48,647 bases of DNA, from positions 1 through 48,647 of the forward strand of contig CAZEKX010000007.1 of NCBI GenBank assembly GCA_964512955.1, in the 5' to 3' direction. The DNA comes from HGM04593 sp964512955 (GTDB taxonomy: Bacteria > Bacteroidota > Bacteroidia > Bacteroidales > Bacteroidaceae). Position numbers and translations under genes: made by a program. Shown one piece after another: positions 17,431-26,428 of this stretch; positions within the stretch are counted from its first letter, which is position 1, and each line of letters opens with the position of its first letter. A model generated the notes under the pieces. That model had not been told where the DNA came from, did not search any database, and saw only the letters and a list, made by a program, of their open reading frames with translations.

Positions 17431-20187
17431 ATGAACAAGAGAAACAAAATCCGTTACCGTTCACTCATGGACGGAACAAAACCCGGTGAGTGGCAAGTAG
17501 CCAACAGCCTCGACGAGTTCAACAACTACAACTACTACATAGTAGAACTCACACACAGTAATAACTATGCCGGTTTACCCATAGAGCATTGTGCCGATAC
17601 CGGACACTACATAGTAGCCCACCTGTTGGTAACCGACCAAGGCACCCATGGCTTGTTGCAGCAGAACCGCGTGATAGGGCAAACCCTCATATTGTCCGAC
17701 TGCATCACCTGTATAATGAAGATATTCACCCGCACCTGTTCCGGCATGCAGTGGAGTAGTTGGGAGCAAGTAGTAATATCGGGAAACAGCGAAACCCCTA
17801 GTAATATCAACGAAGTAATAGCAAGCCTCACAGCCCTCATTGCCGACCTGAAAGCCGAAACGGCACGTGCGCAGAGTGCCGAACAAGCCAATGCACAGGC
17901 AATAGAACAAGAGACCCGGCGAGCCACAGAGGCAGAAAGTCTTGCATTTGGTGGAATAAATAGTGTTGAATTACGTAATGGTTCTGTTGGAAATTTTGGA
18001 AACGACTATTGTGTTGCACAAAAATATATATACTCAATTGAACAAGCTAAATATATAATGTTCTATACAAACAGACCTAATAGTGAAAACTGTGTTTATC
18101 GTTATGTGTATGGATTATATAATGTAAATTCTGGTTTGGTTGGTAGCGTTTCTATGTGTTCGGGCTTTGATAATTATAATAGTGTAGAATCTGAAAGATT
18201 AAATATTTTAGAGATTACGGATTCAGAATGTATAGGTTTTGCTTTTGGTATTACAGAGTGGAATACTGTTACAAAACAAATTGTTCCATTGCGAGTAGTT
18301 GATTTTAGGGATTATTCGACATATATTATAAATGTTGATAATGAATCGCTTCTTGCAAAACTTTTATATGGCATAATGAGAAAAACAGTAAGCTTTGAAT
18401 CTTATTCACCTATTATTGGGAATGGGACTTACGCAAATAGTGGAAACAAGTATGGAATACGAAATACAACAGCAATCCCTGTTAATCATGGAGATATAGT
18501 AACTATAGAAATGAAAAAGGTCCTGGACAAAGGACATTATTTTACTTATGGTTTTGGAGGTTGCAAAACATCAGCAACCACAGATATTGGAAGTAATAGA
18601 ACCGAAGGATATTTTTATGACTCTTTCCCAGATTGCAAATCAAATAGTTATATTGTTTCTTCGAAAGAGACAAAATACATATGTGTAAATATTGCTGAAT
18701 ATGATAGCAATGATACTTTACTTTCTCTACGATCCACAGATTTTGAATACGGTGATTTGATTATTAAAATTACTCCGGTAGAATCCTATCTGATGTCAAT
18801 AGTTCAGACACTTATATCTAAAAATAATAACAGTGTAAATTTTGTATTGGAGCGCAATAAAGAGCGTGAGCAATATCTTATTCAATTGTCTCATTTTAAT
18901 AAAATATCGCAAGGAGTAAAAGATTTTCAATTTTGTTTGCTAACCGACACACATCAGGATGCTTTATCTGAAAGCAATTCTGTTGTAGTAACAAATAGTT
19001 TTAAAACAATAGATGCTTTAATACATTGTGGCGATGTATTAGACTCATATTATGTTAATTCGGCAGTATCTTCTTTTATAGAACGCATGAAAAAATGTGA
19101 AAAACCATTTTATGTAACACTTGGAAATCATGACGTTGGTAATGGTAATTATATAGGTAAATGTTGTAATCATCAGCAAGCATATAATGCATTTATAAAA
19201 CCGATGATAGATAAAGGTTGTCTATTGAGTGGTGAATATGTGGAAAACGAATGTTATTGGTTCCATGATTTTGCAAAATATAAAATACGATTGATTGCTT
19301 TGTATGAATTTGATAATCCTTTAGAACTTGATGAAACAAATTGGAAAGCAATACCATATGATAATTCATTGCCAGAAATGGCTTTAAGCACATTTTATTC
19401 ATCGGGCAGCAAGATTAATGTTAAAAATTATAATGGCTTTACTTATTCTGATTATTCATTTGAGGCGGTAAGCGATATAACAACACCTGCAAATTTGCAC
19501 TTAGGAACAAAGAGTAATTTATGGCCTGGATATAAAACAGTGCGTGGTTTTAGATTGATAAGACAAGAACAAGCAGAATGGTTTCTTGACACCCTTGCTA
19601 CTATTCCCGAAAATTATAGTGTTATTGTTGCTTTGCATAATCCCTTCAGCGATGTTGCCAACACAGTCCCTGATTATAAGTTTTGTCAATCCTCTGTAAA
19701 AATATCCGGTGGAGATATTTCACAAAACTATATGCTTACTGATTTTGTGGCAAATGCTATCTCTGCATTTATTAATGGAGAAAACTATTCTGAGAAGATT
19801 GTAATGAAGGGAGATGCGGAATATTTGAATACCTTGTCCGACTCCGATGGAACTTCATATTACTATGGTGTAACAAAAGATTTTGGAACAAAAAACGGTG
19901 GAGCAAAATTTGCATTCCTGATTGGTGGACATGCACATCGTGATTTGATATGGAAACACCCTACATATAATATTTATCAAATATCAGCAATTTGTGCAAC
20001 AACTTCTGTCGCAAATAGCGTAAGTAATGACGTTTGTCGTTCTCAAGAAGATGGACTGACAAAAGATTGTTTAACCATTGTAACAGCAAATACCTCAAAT
20101 CGTAGTGTCGGACTTGCTAAAATTGGTACAAATGTTACGATAAATGCCGAAAAACGCGATTTAGAAATAATAAGTTTAGATTCTTGA
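17431..20187 (+). CDS. Tail-fibre-like (pyocin-knob) protein fused to a calcineurin-like phosphoesterase
   Basis: 918 aa, no signal peptide. Residues about 1-125 resemble pyocin-knob/phage tail-fibre modules (W-Q-V-A-N-S-L-D-E-F, then W-S-S-W-E-Q-V-V). Residues about 130-172 form an Ala/Glu/Gln-rich coiled coil. A middle beta-rich region (175-490) is unrecognised. The C-terminal part carries the full metallophosphoesterase set: D-T-H near 506, G-D-V, G-N-H-D near 565, A-L-H-N near 733, and G-G-H-A-H near 832. No other phage structural gene is nearby. Roles could include a secreted or particle-borne glycan- or teichoic-acid-like phosphodiesterase; this is inference. Base composition changes sharply after about 17940. 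Confidence 0.75.
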   Translation: MNKRNKIRYRSLMDGTKPGEWQVANSLDEFNNYNYYIVELTHSNNYAGLPIEHCADTGHYIVAHLLVTDQGTHGLLQQNRVIGQTLILSDCITCIMKIFTRTCSGMQWSSWEQVVISGNSETPSNINEVIASLTALIADLKAETARAQSAEQANAQAIEQETRRATEAESLAFGGINSVELRNGSVGNFGNDYCVAQKYIYSIEQAKYIMFYTNRPNSENCVYRYVYGLYNVNSGLVGSVSMCSGFDNYNSVESERLNILEITDSECIGFAFGITEWNTVTKQIVPLRVVDFRDYSTYIINVDNESLLAKLLYGIMRKTVSFESYSPIIGNGTYANSGNKYGIRNTTAIPVNHGDIVTIEMKKVLDKGHYFTYGFGGCKTSATTDIGSNRTEGYFYDSFPDCKSNSYIVSSKETKYICVNIAEYDSNDTLLSLRSTDFEYGDLIIKITPVESYLMSIVQTLISKNNNSVNFVLERNKEREQYLIQLSHFNKISQGVKDFQFCLLTDTHQDALSESNSVVVTNSFKTIDALIHCGDVLDSYYVNSAVSSFIERMKKCEKPFYVTLGNHDVGNGNYIGKCCNHQQAYNAFIKPMIDKGCLLSGEYVENECYWFHDFAKYKIRLIALYEFDNPLELDETNWKAIPYDNSLPEMALSTFYSSGSKINVKNYNGFTYSDYSFEAVSDITTPANLHLGTKSNLWPGYKTVRGFRLIRQEQAEWFLDTLATIPENYSVIVALHNPFSDVANTVPDYKFCQSSVKISGGDISQNYMLTDFVANAISAFINGENYSEKIVMKGDAEYLNTLSDSDGTSYYYGVTKDFGTKNGGAKFAFLIGGHAHRDLIWKHPTYNIYQISAICATTSVANSVSNDVCRSQEDGLTKDCLTIVTANTSNRSVGLAKIGTNVTINAEKRDLEIISLDS

Positions 20188-20191
20188 AATT

Positions 20192-20232
20192 ATTCCCCTT
20201 TCCTGTTATATTCATAGACAGGAAAGGGGAAT
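20192..20232. terminator. Bidirectional terminator ending the polysaccharide operon
   Basis: A perfect 15-bp stem (ATTCCCCTTTCCTGT at 20192-20206 and its complement at 20218-20232) with an 11-nt loop, placed exactly between the stops of two convergent genes. It ends the leftward polysaccharide operon and the rightward phosphoesterase gene. Confidence 0.88.
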
Positions 20233-21039
20233 CTATTCTTTGTATAATACATTAGATATATGTGTATGCCTTTTATCTTCAGAGGGTAACTGCATATAAT
20301 TTCCATACAGACTTTTGAGATACAAATCGGGTACTTCAACCCCAAAGAATTCAGTTTCTTCAAATTGATATAATGTTGGTGTTCCAAAGAATTGTTTAGG
20401 AATAAGTTCTTTAAGTCCCCATGCACCATAAATATTAAAAACATAATTATGGCTGGTAACATTCTTTCTATTCATACAAGATTTTTCAATATACCTTGGT
20501 ATTGCATCTTTGTTTATTGGTATAATGAATTGTATTATTTTTGATAATGTCTTTGTAAAAAGTGTTCTATCGTTTGGGTTCACACATACAAGTTTTTGTA
20601 ATTTAAATAGGTATCTCATTCTTTTGTTAAAAGATAATATGCCCACCTTCTCATCTGTTATCTCTAAAGGAAAAATATCCACATAAACACCAAGTTTTTC
20701 ACTTGTTTGTACCGAGAATTGTTCTTTTAATTCAGTTCGTGTATCTGTTATTTTACCAATACCAAGGATTGCATATTTCGAGTTGTCATAGTCTACGAAT
20801 TTATATTGCTGTGGCAATTCAATTCTGCTAATTTCTCTGAATTTTTCATAATATTTTCTTGGAATACCAAAATCCATATCATCGTCCCATGGTATAAAGC
20901 CTTTGTGTCGTACAGCACCAAGCATGGTACCTCCTAACATATAGTAGGGAATATTGTGCTTGACACATATATTGTGAAATTCCTTTGCAATATCCAATAA
21001 AATAGAGTGAACCTCTTTAATATCTGTAATCTCTCTCAT
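20233..21039 (-). CDS. LicD-family phosphotransferase
   Basis: 268 aa. LicD proteins move a phospho-substituent (phosphocholine in the best-known cases, or other alditol phosphates) from a CDP-linked donor onto a sugar. The signature M-L-G-G-T-M-L-G-A-V-R-H-K-G-F-I-P-W-D-D-D-M-D-F-G of the nucleotidyltransferase-like fold is complete near residues 34-58. It is the last gene of the polysaccharide operon. Directly upstream lies a decayed cytidylyltransferase gene that would have made a CDP-linked donor, so the donor here may now come from elsewhere or the modification may be lost. Confidence 0.88.
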   Translation of the reverse strand: MREITDIKEVHSILLDIAKEFHNICVKHNIPYYMLGGTMLGAVRHKGFIPWDDDMDFGIPRKYYEKFREISRIELPQQYKFVDYDNSKYAILGIGKITDTRTELKEQFSVQTSEKLGVYVDIFPLEITDEKVGILSFNKRMRYLFKLQKLVCVNPNDRTLFTKTLSKIIQFIIPINKDAIPRYIEKSCMNRKNVTSHNYVFNIYGAWGLKELIPKQFFGTPTLYQFEETEFFGVEVPDLYLKSLYGNYMQLPSEDKRHTHISNVLYKE

Positions 21040-21042
21040 ATT

Positions 21043-21364
21043 TCAATAACGTTTTTCTCGTTCCATAAATTGTTGCATTATTTTAGCAATGTAAACATTT
21101 CCTCCGTCGTGTGCGCGATGTGGAAAAACCATGATTCTAATATACGATATAGACTCCTTTATCTCATAATGTAACCCATAACAGTCCCATTTGTAGGAAA
21201 ATTTTTTATTCTTGTTTTGATCTTTCCTCTTCTACTGTCGAAACTATCACTAATGATTCCTACTATAAGATAATCACCCAATTTTTTGGATCTTCTTAGC
21301 AGGTTCATATGTCTTGGTGCAAAAGGTCGTATGTTCCGTATGTAATAACTGTTTTTTCTGTTAT
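21043..21364 (-). pseudogene. Decayed TagD-like glycerol-3-phosphate cytidylyltransferase
   Basis: Not an intact frame. Translating the minus strand gives V-I-T-Y-G-T-Y-D-L-L-H-Q, then after a one-base loss near 21324 the frame continues as H-M-N-L-L-R-R-S-K-K-L-G-D-Y-L-I-V-G-I-I-S-D. Together these are the nucleotidyltransferase signature GTxDxxHxGH and the following helix and strand of TagD-like cytidylyltransferases. A further shift leads to a third open stretch ending in a stop at 21043, four bases from licD; that last part does not match a cytidylyltransferase and may be another gene remnant. The start codon also appears to be missing. The family makes CDP-glycerol or a similar donor, fitting the adjacent licD. 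Confidence 0.7.
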
Positions 21365-21374
21365 AATTAGGCTA

Positions 21375-22484
21375 CTACAAATTGTAAAGTTCGTCTATCA
21401 GTCTTTGCTTCATGACATCGAATTTCTCTTTCATAAGATTTTTCTTCAATACAACCTTTTCAAGTGGAACAATTTCTTTTGATATAATATCCATCTTATT
21501 TACGATATCTGCTTTATCTAAGGGGTTAATAGTGTAGCCATTTATCCCATTCTCAATTAAACATTGTGAACCTGCTTTTTCCGATATTAATGCCTTGCAC
21601 CCTGCAAGTAATGCTTCATTTGTTACGGCACCAAAGGCCTCTTGATAACTTGGAAGAATAAATACCTGTGCTATATTATACCATTGGTTAAGTTCCTCAC
21701 CTTCTAATCTGCCAGTAAAAATAGTATTAGTTTCTAATTTTTGTGCAACCTCTTCAAATTCTTGTTTCATCGGACCGTCACCAATAATTACAAACGTGTT
21801 TTCTTCTTGATTAAGGTTTGCAAACGATTCAATTGCAATTTTAATATTTTTTATGTTTACCAAACGTCCAACATACAGAAAAATTTTCTTCCCAATCAAA
21901 TTATATTTCTCGGCTGTATTTTGGCTTTGAGATAAAATACTTTTGTACAACAATCGGATTTTTTTATCATCTTTTATTATTGGGAAATAAATACCTTTCC
22001 CATATTTCTCTTTGTAAAAAGAGGAGACTTTAGGTTCAACCAAAATAAGATTATCTAAGCATGGAACTACCAACTTTCTTGCAATTCGGTGCGCTTTACT
22101 AAAATCATTGTTTTCCGCCACCATATTGTAACTATCATCGCATATTGAAACAATTTTATATTTTCTTCGTTTTAATAAACGGTGTAGAATTATTATAACT
22201 GTATAGATACTAAATTCTTCTGCAATGACAATGTCTGGTTTAAAATCATCAAGTTGTTTCCATATCCCTTTATACATCTGTTTACCAATAAATTTAAAAC
22301 TTTCTTTTAAATATATTGGTTCAAAGATAAATTCAGAAGCAATTTTATTATAATCAAATTTTTGTGATTTTAGATTTCGATAGCGCAAACATATACGTGT
22401 GTCAAATGCTTTGTAGAGTGAGTTGAAAAAATCTATACGGTATGGTGCTATTGTCGGATGAAATATTAGTAACCTTTTTTTCAT
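21375..22484 (-). CDS. GT4-family glycosyltransferase
   Basis: 369 aa, GT-B fold. The C-terminal nucleotide-sugar half has L-Y-V-G-R-L-V-N-I-K near 210, V-I-I-G-D-G-P, and the E-x7-E motif E-A-F-G-A-V-T-N-E near 285-293. The N-terminal half starts with I-F-H-P-T-I-A-P-Y-R-I-D-F-F, usual for acceptor-side domains of this group. It transfers an activated sugar to the growing repeat unit on the cytoplasmic side. The sugar cannot be predicted. It lies 10 bp upstream of the decayed cytidylyltransferase remnant. Confidence 0.88.
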   Translation of the reverse strand: MKKRLLIFHPTIAPYRIDFFNSLYKAFDTRICLRYRNLKSQKFDYNKIASEFIFEPIYLKESFKFIGKQMYKGIWKQLDDFKPDIVIAEEFSIYTVIIILHRLLKRRKYKIVSICDDSYNMVAENNDFSKAHRIARKLVVPCLDNLILVEPKVSSFYKEKYGKGIYFPIIKDDKKIRLLYKSILSQSQNTAEKYNLIGKKIFLYVGRLVNIKNIKIAIESFANLNQEENTFVIIGDGPMKQEFEEVAQKLETNTIFTGRLEGEELNQWYNIAQVFILPSYQEAFGAVTNEALLAGCKALISEKAGSQCLIENGINGYTINPLDKADIVNKMDIISKEIVPLEKVVLKKNLMKEKFDVMKQRLIDELYNL

Positions 22485-22670
22485 ACATTATATTTGTAAA
22501 ATATTGATAAAACGTGATTTCTTATTATTATGTTTAATACAGGGACACCAGAGTTAAGCATGTTATTTACTCTCATTACTCAATATCAAAGTCTGTATTA
22601 TATTGTATTTTGCTTAATTCCTTTTTCTTTTAAATTTATATAGTAGCAATATCAATTTATGTTTCTTCTG

Positions 22671-23668
22671 TTAAAATAACCAATTGTTTAATTTTGTCTT
22701 TTGTATAATATACATCATTAACGTTTCACATGCAAGTACCATAATAACCATCACAAATGGTTCTATTTCAATTGGAATAGTTTTCATAAATGGAAATTTA
22801 ACAAGAATACTTATAAAAATAAAATGTGTAAGATAAATTCCATAACTTGTTTTGCTTATAAAAAAAAGTGCTTTGTTAATCTGATTACTTCGTATATTTA
22901 TGTTTATAAGGGTAGAAAATATAGATATTGAAATTATAATGATAAGTATATCATTGATATAATTTACCCCCCCTATACCTAAATGTTTGATAATTAATGA
23001 TACAAAGATGTATGTAGTAATGAACGAAATGAGTAATAATATACTTGTTATTTTAAAACCTTTGTATTGTTTAAAATATTTATTTATGGCGTATCCTGTT
23101 ATGTAGTACCCTATGTATAATAGATTATCACATGAAAATCTATTACATACTGCAACTTCGGGAAATATACGTTGCACCACGTAGAACGTATATATTATTG
23201 TAATAGTATAAATACAAATATTTTTATCTTTACATATCTTTCTTAGAAATGGCGTTATAATATATAATCCTACAATAAGATATATATACCAGTATATTCC
23301 GTAAACACCAGATGTTAATGTCTTTGTTATGTATGAATTTATATATTCAAAAAAATATTTCCACCTTCTTGTATATAAAGTATCGCATACACCAATAGAC
23401 TCCATAGGATGAATGGAATTATAATGCGTTTGAATCTTTTAGAAAAGAATTGTGAAATAGTTTCTTCTTTTCCTAGTAAAAGGGCGCCACTTAGCATTAC
23501 AAAAAGTGGTACACCTGTGTAAATTACACTATCCAATGTTACACGTATAATATAAGCAATATTAAGCGTATTAATATTGTTAATCCATCCCATTGAGTGT
23601 ATGAAAATAACAAATACTATTGCTAATGAACGTATATAATCAAATTGTATTTCACGAGAACTATTCAT
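22671..23668 (-). pseudogene. Acyltransferase-3 family membrane protein, split by a frameshift
   Basis: Two overlapping frames make one normal acyltransferase-3 protein of about 332 aa. The 5' part begins at 23668 with I-Q-F-D-Y-I-R-S-L-A-I-V, carries the conserved catalytic His in V-I-F-I-H-S-M-G-W, and stops at 23339. The 3' part continues from about 23405 with Y-W-Y-I-Y-L-I-V-G-L-Y-I-I-T-P and further membrane helices to 22671. The frame changes at or near seven T residues (coding strand) at 23349-23355; eight T would restore one frame. These enzymes acetylate or acylate sugars from an integral-membrane site. It could be a phase-OFF state, a pseudogene or a sequencing error. It starts one base after the upstream GT stop. 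Confidence 0.75.
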
Positions 23669-23669
23669 A

Positions 23670-24509
23670 TTACTTTTCCCATAATTTAGGTAACAATACA
23701 TGTATGTGATTGGATATAAATGTTGCACATGCCGCTATTATGCCATAATGCTTACGTCGGAAATGGAAGAACTCAAAAGGATTTGATCCATTTCCTCCCG
23801 GACTGTATAATGCTTTCAAGCGTTCCGATAGTTTTACTTTCGAATCGCACCATTTCGGTTTGTTGGGGTGGAGGTCGCATGTGCCATATAAACCTTTTGC
23901 GACATACGAATTTAATCCTTCTTTTTTTACCATCAGACTATAGTCGTAGTCTCCCATAGCATGACGATAGTAATTGTCATTGAAACCAACTTTGGCAAAT
24001 ACAAACCGTGGTATAAGAACAATATTTCCATTAAATATAATACATTTTTTACAAGTCCCAAGATCGTTTATCAATATCCCTTTTTCGTCTCTACCACCAT
24101 AAGTTATGATATTTTCGTCAGTTGTAGAACAACATGAACCAATTATTACCGACAGATTTTCATATTCCTCTGATGTTGTTACCAAACGTTCAATGGCATC
24201 GTTGTACAGATGTGTGTCATCATTTAACCAAAGATAGTAGTCGTAGTTTTTTTTAGCCGCCTCTTGCCATGCCATGTACATACCTCTATTCCAAAAGAGT
24301 GTTCCATCACCATCTATTATATGTATGTATGGAAATTTTTCTTTTATTGCTTCGGGTGTTCCATCTGTGCAACCATCGTTTGTTAGATAAATATCGATTT
24401 CTATGTTTTGTTTATTTGTATGTATTGTTTGCTCCTCTAATGCTTTTATGCATTGCAGTGTTTGTTGCTTTCTATTATATACCGTGAGGATTATTGCAAT
24501 TCTTTTCAT
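23670..24509 (-). CDS. GT2-family glycosyltransferase
   Basis: 279 aa, GT-A fold. Starts with I-A-I-I-L-T-V-Y-N-R-K-Q-Q-T, has T-N-D-G-C-T-D-G-T near 45-53 and the metal-site region W-L-N-D-D-T-H-L near 92-100, then N-G-N-I-V-L-I-P. It resembles rhamnosyl- or GalNAc-type transferases of O-antigen clusters but the sugar is not decidable. Its first codons overlap the end of the wzy-like gene by 35 bp, so it is translated from the same message. Confidence 0.87.
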   Translation of the reverse strand: MKRIAIILTVYNRKQQTLQCIKALEEQTIHTNKQNIEIDIYLTNDGCTDGTPEAIKEKFPYIHIIDGDGTLFWNRGMYMAWQEAAKKNYDYYLWLNDDTHLYNDAIERLVTTSEEYENLSVIIGSCCSTTDENIITYGGRDEKGILINDLGTCKKCIIFNGNIVLIPRFVFAKVGFNDNYYRHAMGDYDYSLMVKKEGLNSYVAKGLYGTCDLHPNKPKWCDSKVKLSERLKALYSPGGNGSNPFEFFHFRRKHYGIIAACATFISNHIHVLLPKLWEK

Positions 24510-25659
24510 ACTTCTTATTTTTTATATTATTTACTTTATTATTGAGAATAACAAAAGGTAATGCCAGAAATAAAGGATAATTTAACAATTGTTCTCCTTG
24601 CAATAGGCATGCTATAGTTATTACTGCAATAATATTTTTATAGAATGTTTTATATAGTAAAATAAAATATACAAGTATTGCAATAACACCCATTTGTGCA
24701 CAGTAATTGCTAAAAGCATTTCCATGTCCCAATGTTTCTCCCCAAAGAAATTGGTGATCTGCGAAACGTGTTCTTTCGTGTAATCCATTTCCTATGATAG
24801 GATGTTTTTCTATATAATGTAAATCAAATATGAATGCTCCTATTCGTGTATTAGAGAATTCTCCATCATTTGAAATTGCACTAAAACTTTGCTCTTCTAT
24901 TTTATTACCCAAAAAAGCAAATGTATTATATGAATAATATATAACTCCTATAGTTATTGGTAAATATATAATATATGCAATAATTTTATTTTCTGTTTTA
25001 GTAATTGAATAATACAAAAGAATAATTGCAAGGCCTAAATAACCAGTTGTACTTAGCGTTGTTAAAAGTGCAATAGCAAGTATTATAACTTTTCTTTTAT
25101 GTTGTGTTATTAAGCCTTTTAAATTATCAAGATATAACAATGGAACTAAAAGTATATAACAGGAGTAGGCACCAGGCTCCCAAAAAGGACCTGTATTGCG
25201 GACAACGTTTATTAGGTCAGTATAAATTAGAATAGAATGTCTTCCTTGTGTTGTCGGAAATATATTAGGAATAGTTATACCTACAAATTTAAGAGTAAAA
25301 AATATAAGTGATATAGTTGCAAAAAAATACATGCAATTTAAATATGTTTCTCTAAATCGTTCTTTTAGTATCCACATAATTGTGGCACCTAAGATTATTT
25401 TTGCAATAACATTTATTGAGCCTAATACGGAAAATGGAATAAGTACAAAATATTGACATATAAATATTAGACCTATAAATGTGACATATTTCCATAGGTT
25501 GTTCCTTTTTTTCTTGTCATCTCTTAGCAATGAATATATAAAGGCTATAACTCCAAGACCACCGTATAATATTGGTTGTGATAAGAATGGACTACCACTT
25601 AGTAATATAAGACTTATTACTAAAAAATAATCTAACTTTTTATTGATATTATTATTCAT
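24475..25659 (-). CDS. wzy: O-antigen/capsule polymerase, Wzy-like
   Basis: 394 aa with about ten to twelve hydrophobic segments and one larger outward loop (around 255-305, with H-P-I-I-G-N-G-L-H-E-R-T) typical of the Wzy_C/O-antigen ligase fold. It would polymerise undecaprenyl-linked repeat units in the periplasm. It is the only polymerase candidate in the locus, and a Wzx flippase is also present, so the pathway is complete at this step. The 160-bp gap upstream (25660-25819) is AT-rich without obvious elements. Confidence 0.82.
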   Translation of the reverse strand: MNNNINKKLDYFLVISLILLSGSPFLSQPILYGGLGVIAFIYSLLRDDKKKRNNLWKYVTFIGLIFICQYFVLIPFSVLGSINVIAKIILGATIMWILKERFRETYLNCMYFFATISLIFFTLKFVGITIPNIFPTTQGRHSILIYTDLINVVRNTGPFWEPGAYSCYILLVPLLYLDNLKGLITQHKRKVIILAIALLTTLSTTGYLGLAIILLYYSITKTENKIIAYIIYLPITIGVIYYSYNTFAFLGNKIEEQSFSAISNDGEFSNTRIGAFIFDLHYIEKHPIIGNGLHERTRFADHQFLWGETLGHGNAFSNYCAQMGVIAILVYFILLYKTFYKNIIAVITIACLLQGEQLLNYPLFLALPFVILNNKVNNIKNKKYEKNCNNPHGI

Positions 25660-25819
25660 TTCTGTTTATTTTGAATAAGGCTATAAATATATGTTTTTCT
25701 CAAATTTTCTATTATTATCACAATTCATGTAATGTTTTAAATATTTTATAGCATATAAAAATATTTAATGATTTTTGTATCTAATGTTGTTTTGTAATCA
25801 ATTTATTAAAAAGGTAATC

Positions 25820-26428
25820 TTATTTTATTATCTCTTTAATAATTCTACAGGGGTTTCCGGCTACAATAACATTTGCAGGTATATCTTTTGTAACAACACT
25901 GTTTGCTCCAATAAGGCTGTTCTTACCAATGTGTACACCTTTAAGAACTTTAACACCATATCCAAGCCACACATTGTCTTCAATCATTACTGGCTTGTTT
26001 TTTCCACTTCTTTTGTCATCGGTATGCCAATCAGTATCTGTAATAAGTGTGTTTGCACCGCAACGTACATTATTCCCTAATTTAATATGCAGGGCTGCAC
26101 CTATTACTGTTCCCGAAAAACCACAATCATTACCAATCTCAATCTTTGCACCTTTTTCTATTGTGGAAATCATACAGGGAGTATATACTCCAATAAGGTT
26201 CGATGTGGGTGAAGAGTTAAACACGCAATTATTTCCAATTGAGATTGTACTCTCTTGTCTGCGTCTGAAGTGTGTTCTACCAAAGAATTTACATCCGGTA
26301 CCAATTTTTACATTCCACAATTTTGCATTTATGTAACATTTAGTACTCCAAATAATTCTATTAATTTTCTTTTTGATCTCATTTGTATAATGAGCCTTGT
26401 TGTTTATTATATATTTAATCTTATTCAT
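25820..26428 (-). CDS. Hexapeptide-repeat acyltransferase
   Basis: 202 aa with left-handed beta-helix hexapeptide repeats from about 60 to 185 ([LIV]-G-x-x-x-x units such as I-E-I-G-N-D-C and I-G-K-N-S-L-I-G-A-N-S-V-V) and the usual end D-I-P-A-N-V-I-V-A-G-N-P-C-R-I-I. The likely active His is in D-T-D-W-H-T-D, as in maltose/galactoside O-acetyltransferases. It would acetylate a sugar of the repeat unit. Its start overlaps the upstream GT4 gene by 8 bp. Confidence 0.88.
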   Translation of the reverse strand: MNKIKYIINNKAHYTNEIKKKINRIIWSTKCYINAKLWNVKIGTGCKFFGRTHFRRRQESTISIGNNCVFNSSPTSNLIGVYTPCMISTIEKGAKIEIGNDCGFSGTVIGAALHIKLGNNVRCGANTLITDTDWHTDDKRSGKNKPVMIEDNVWLGYGVKVLKGVHIGKNSLIGANSVVTKDIPANVIVAGNPCRIIKEIIK

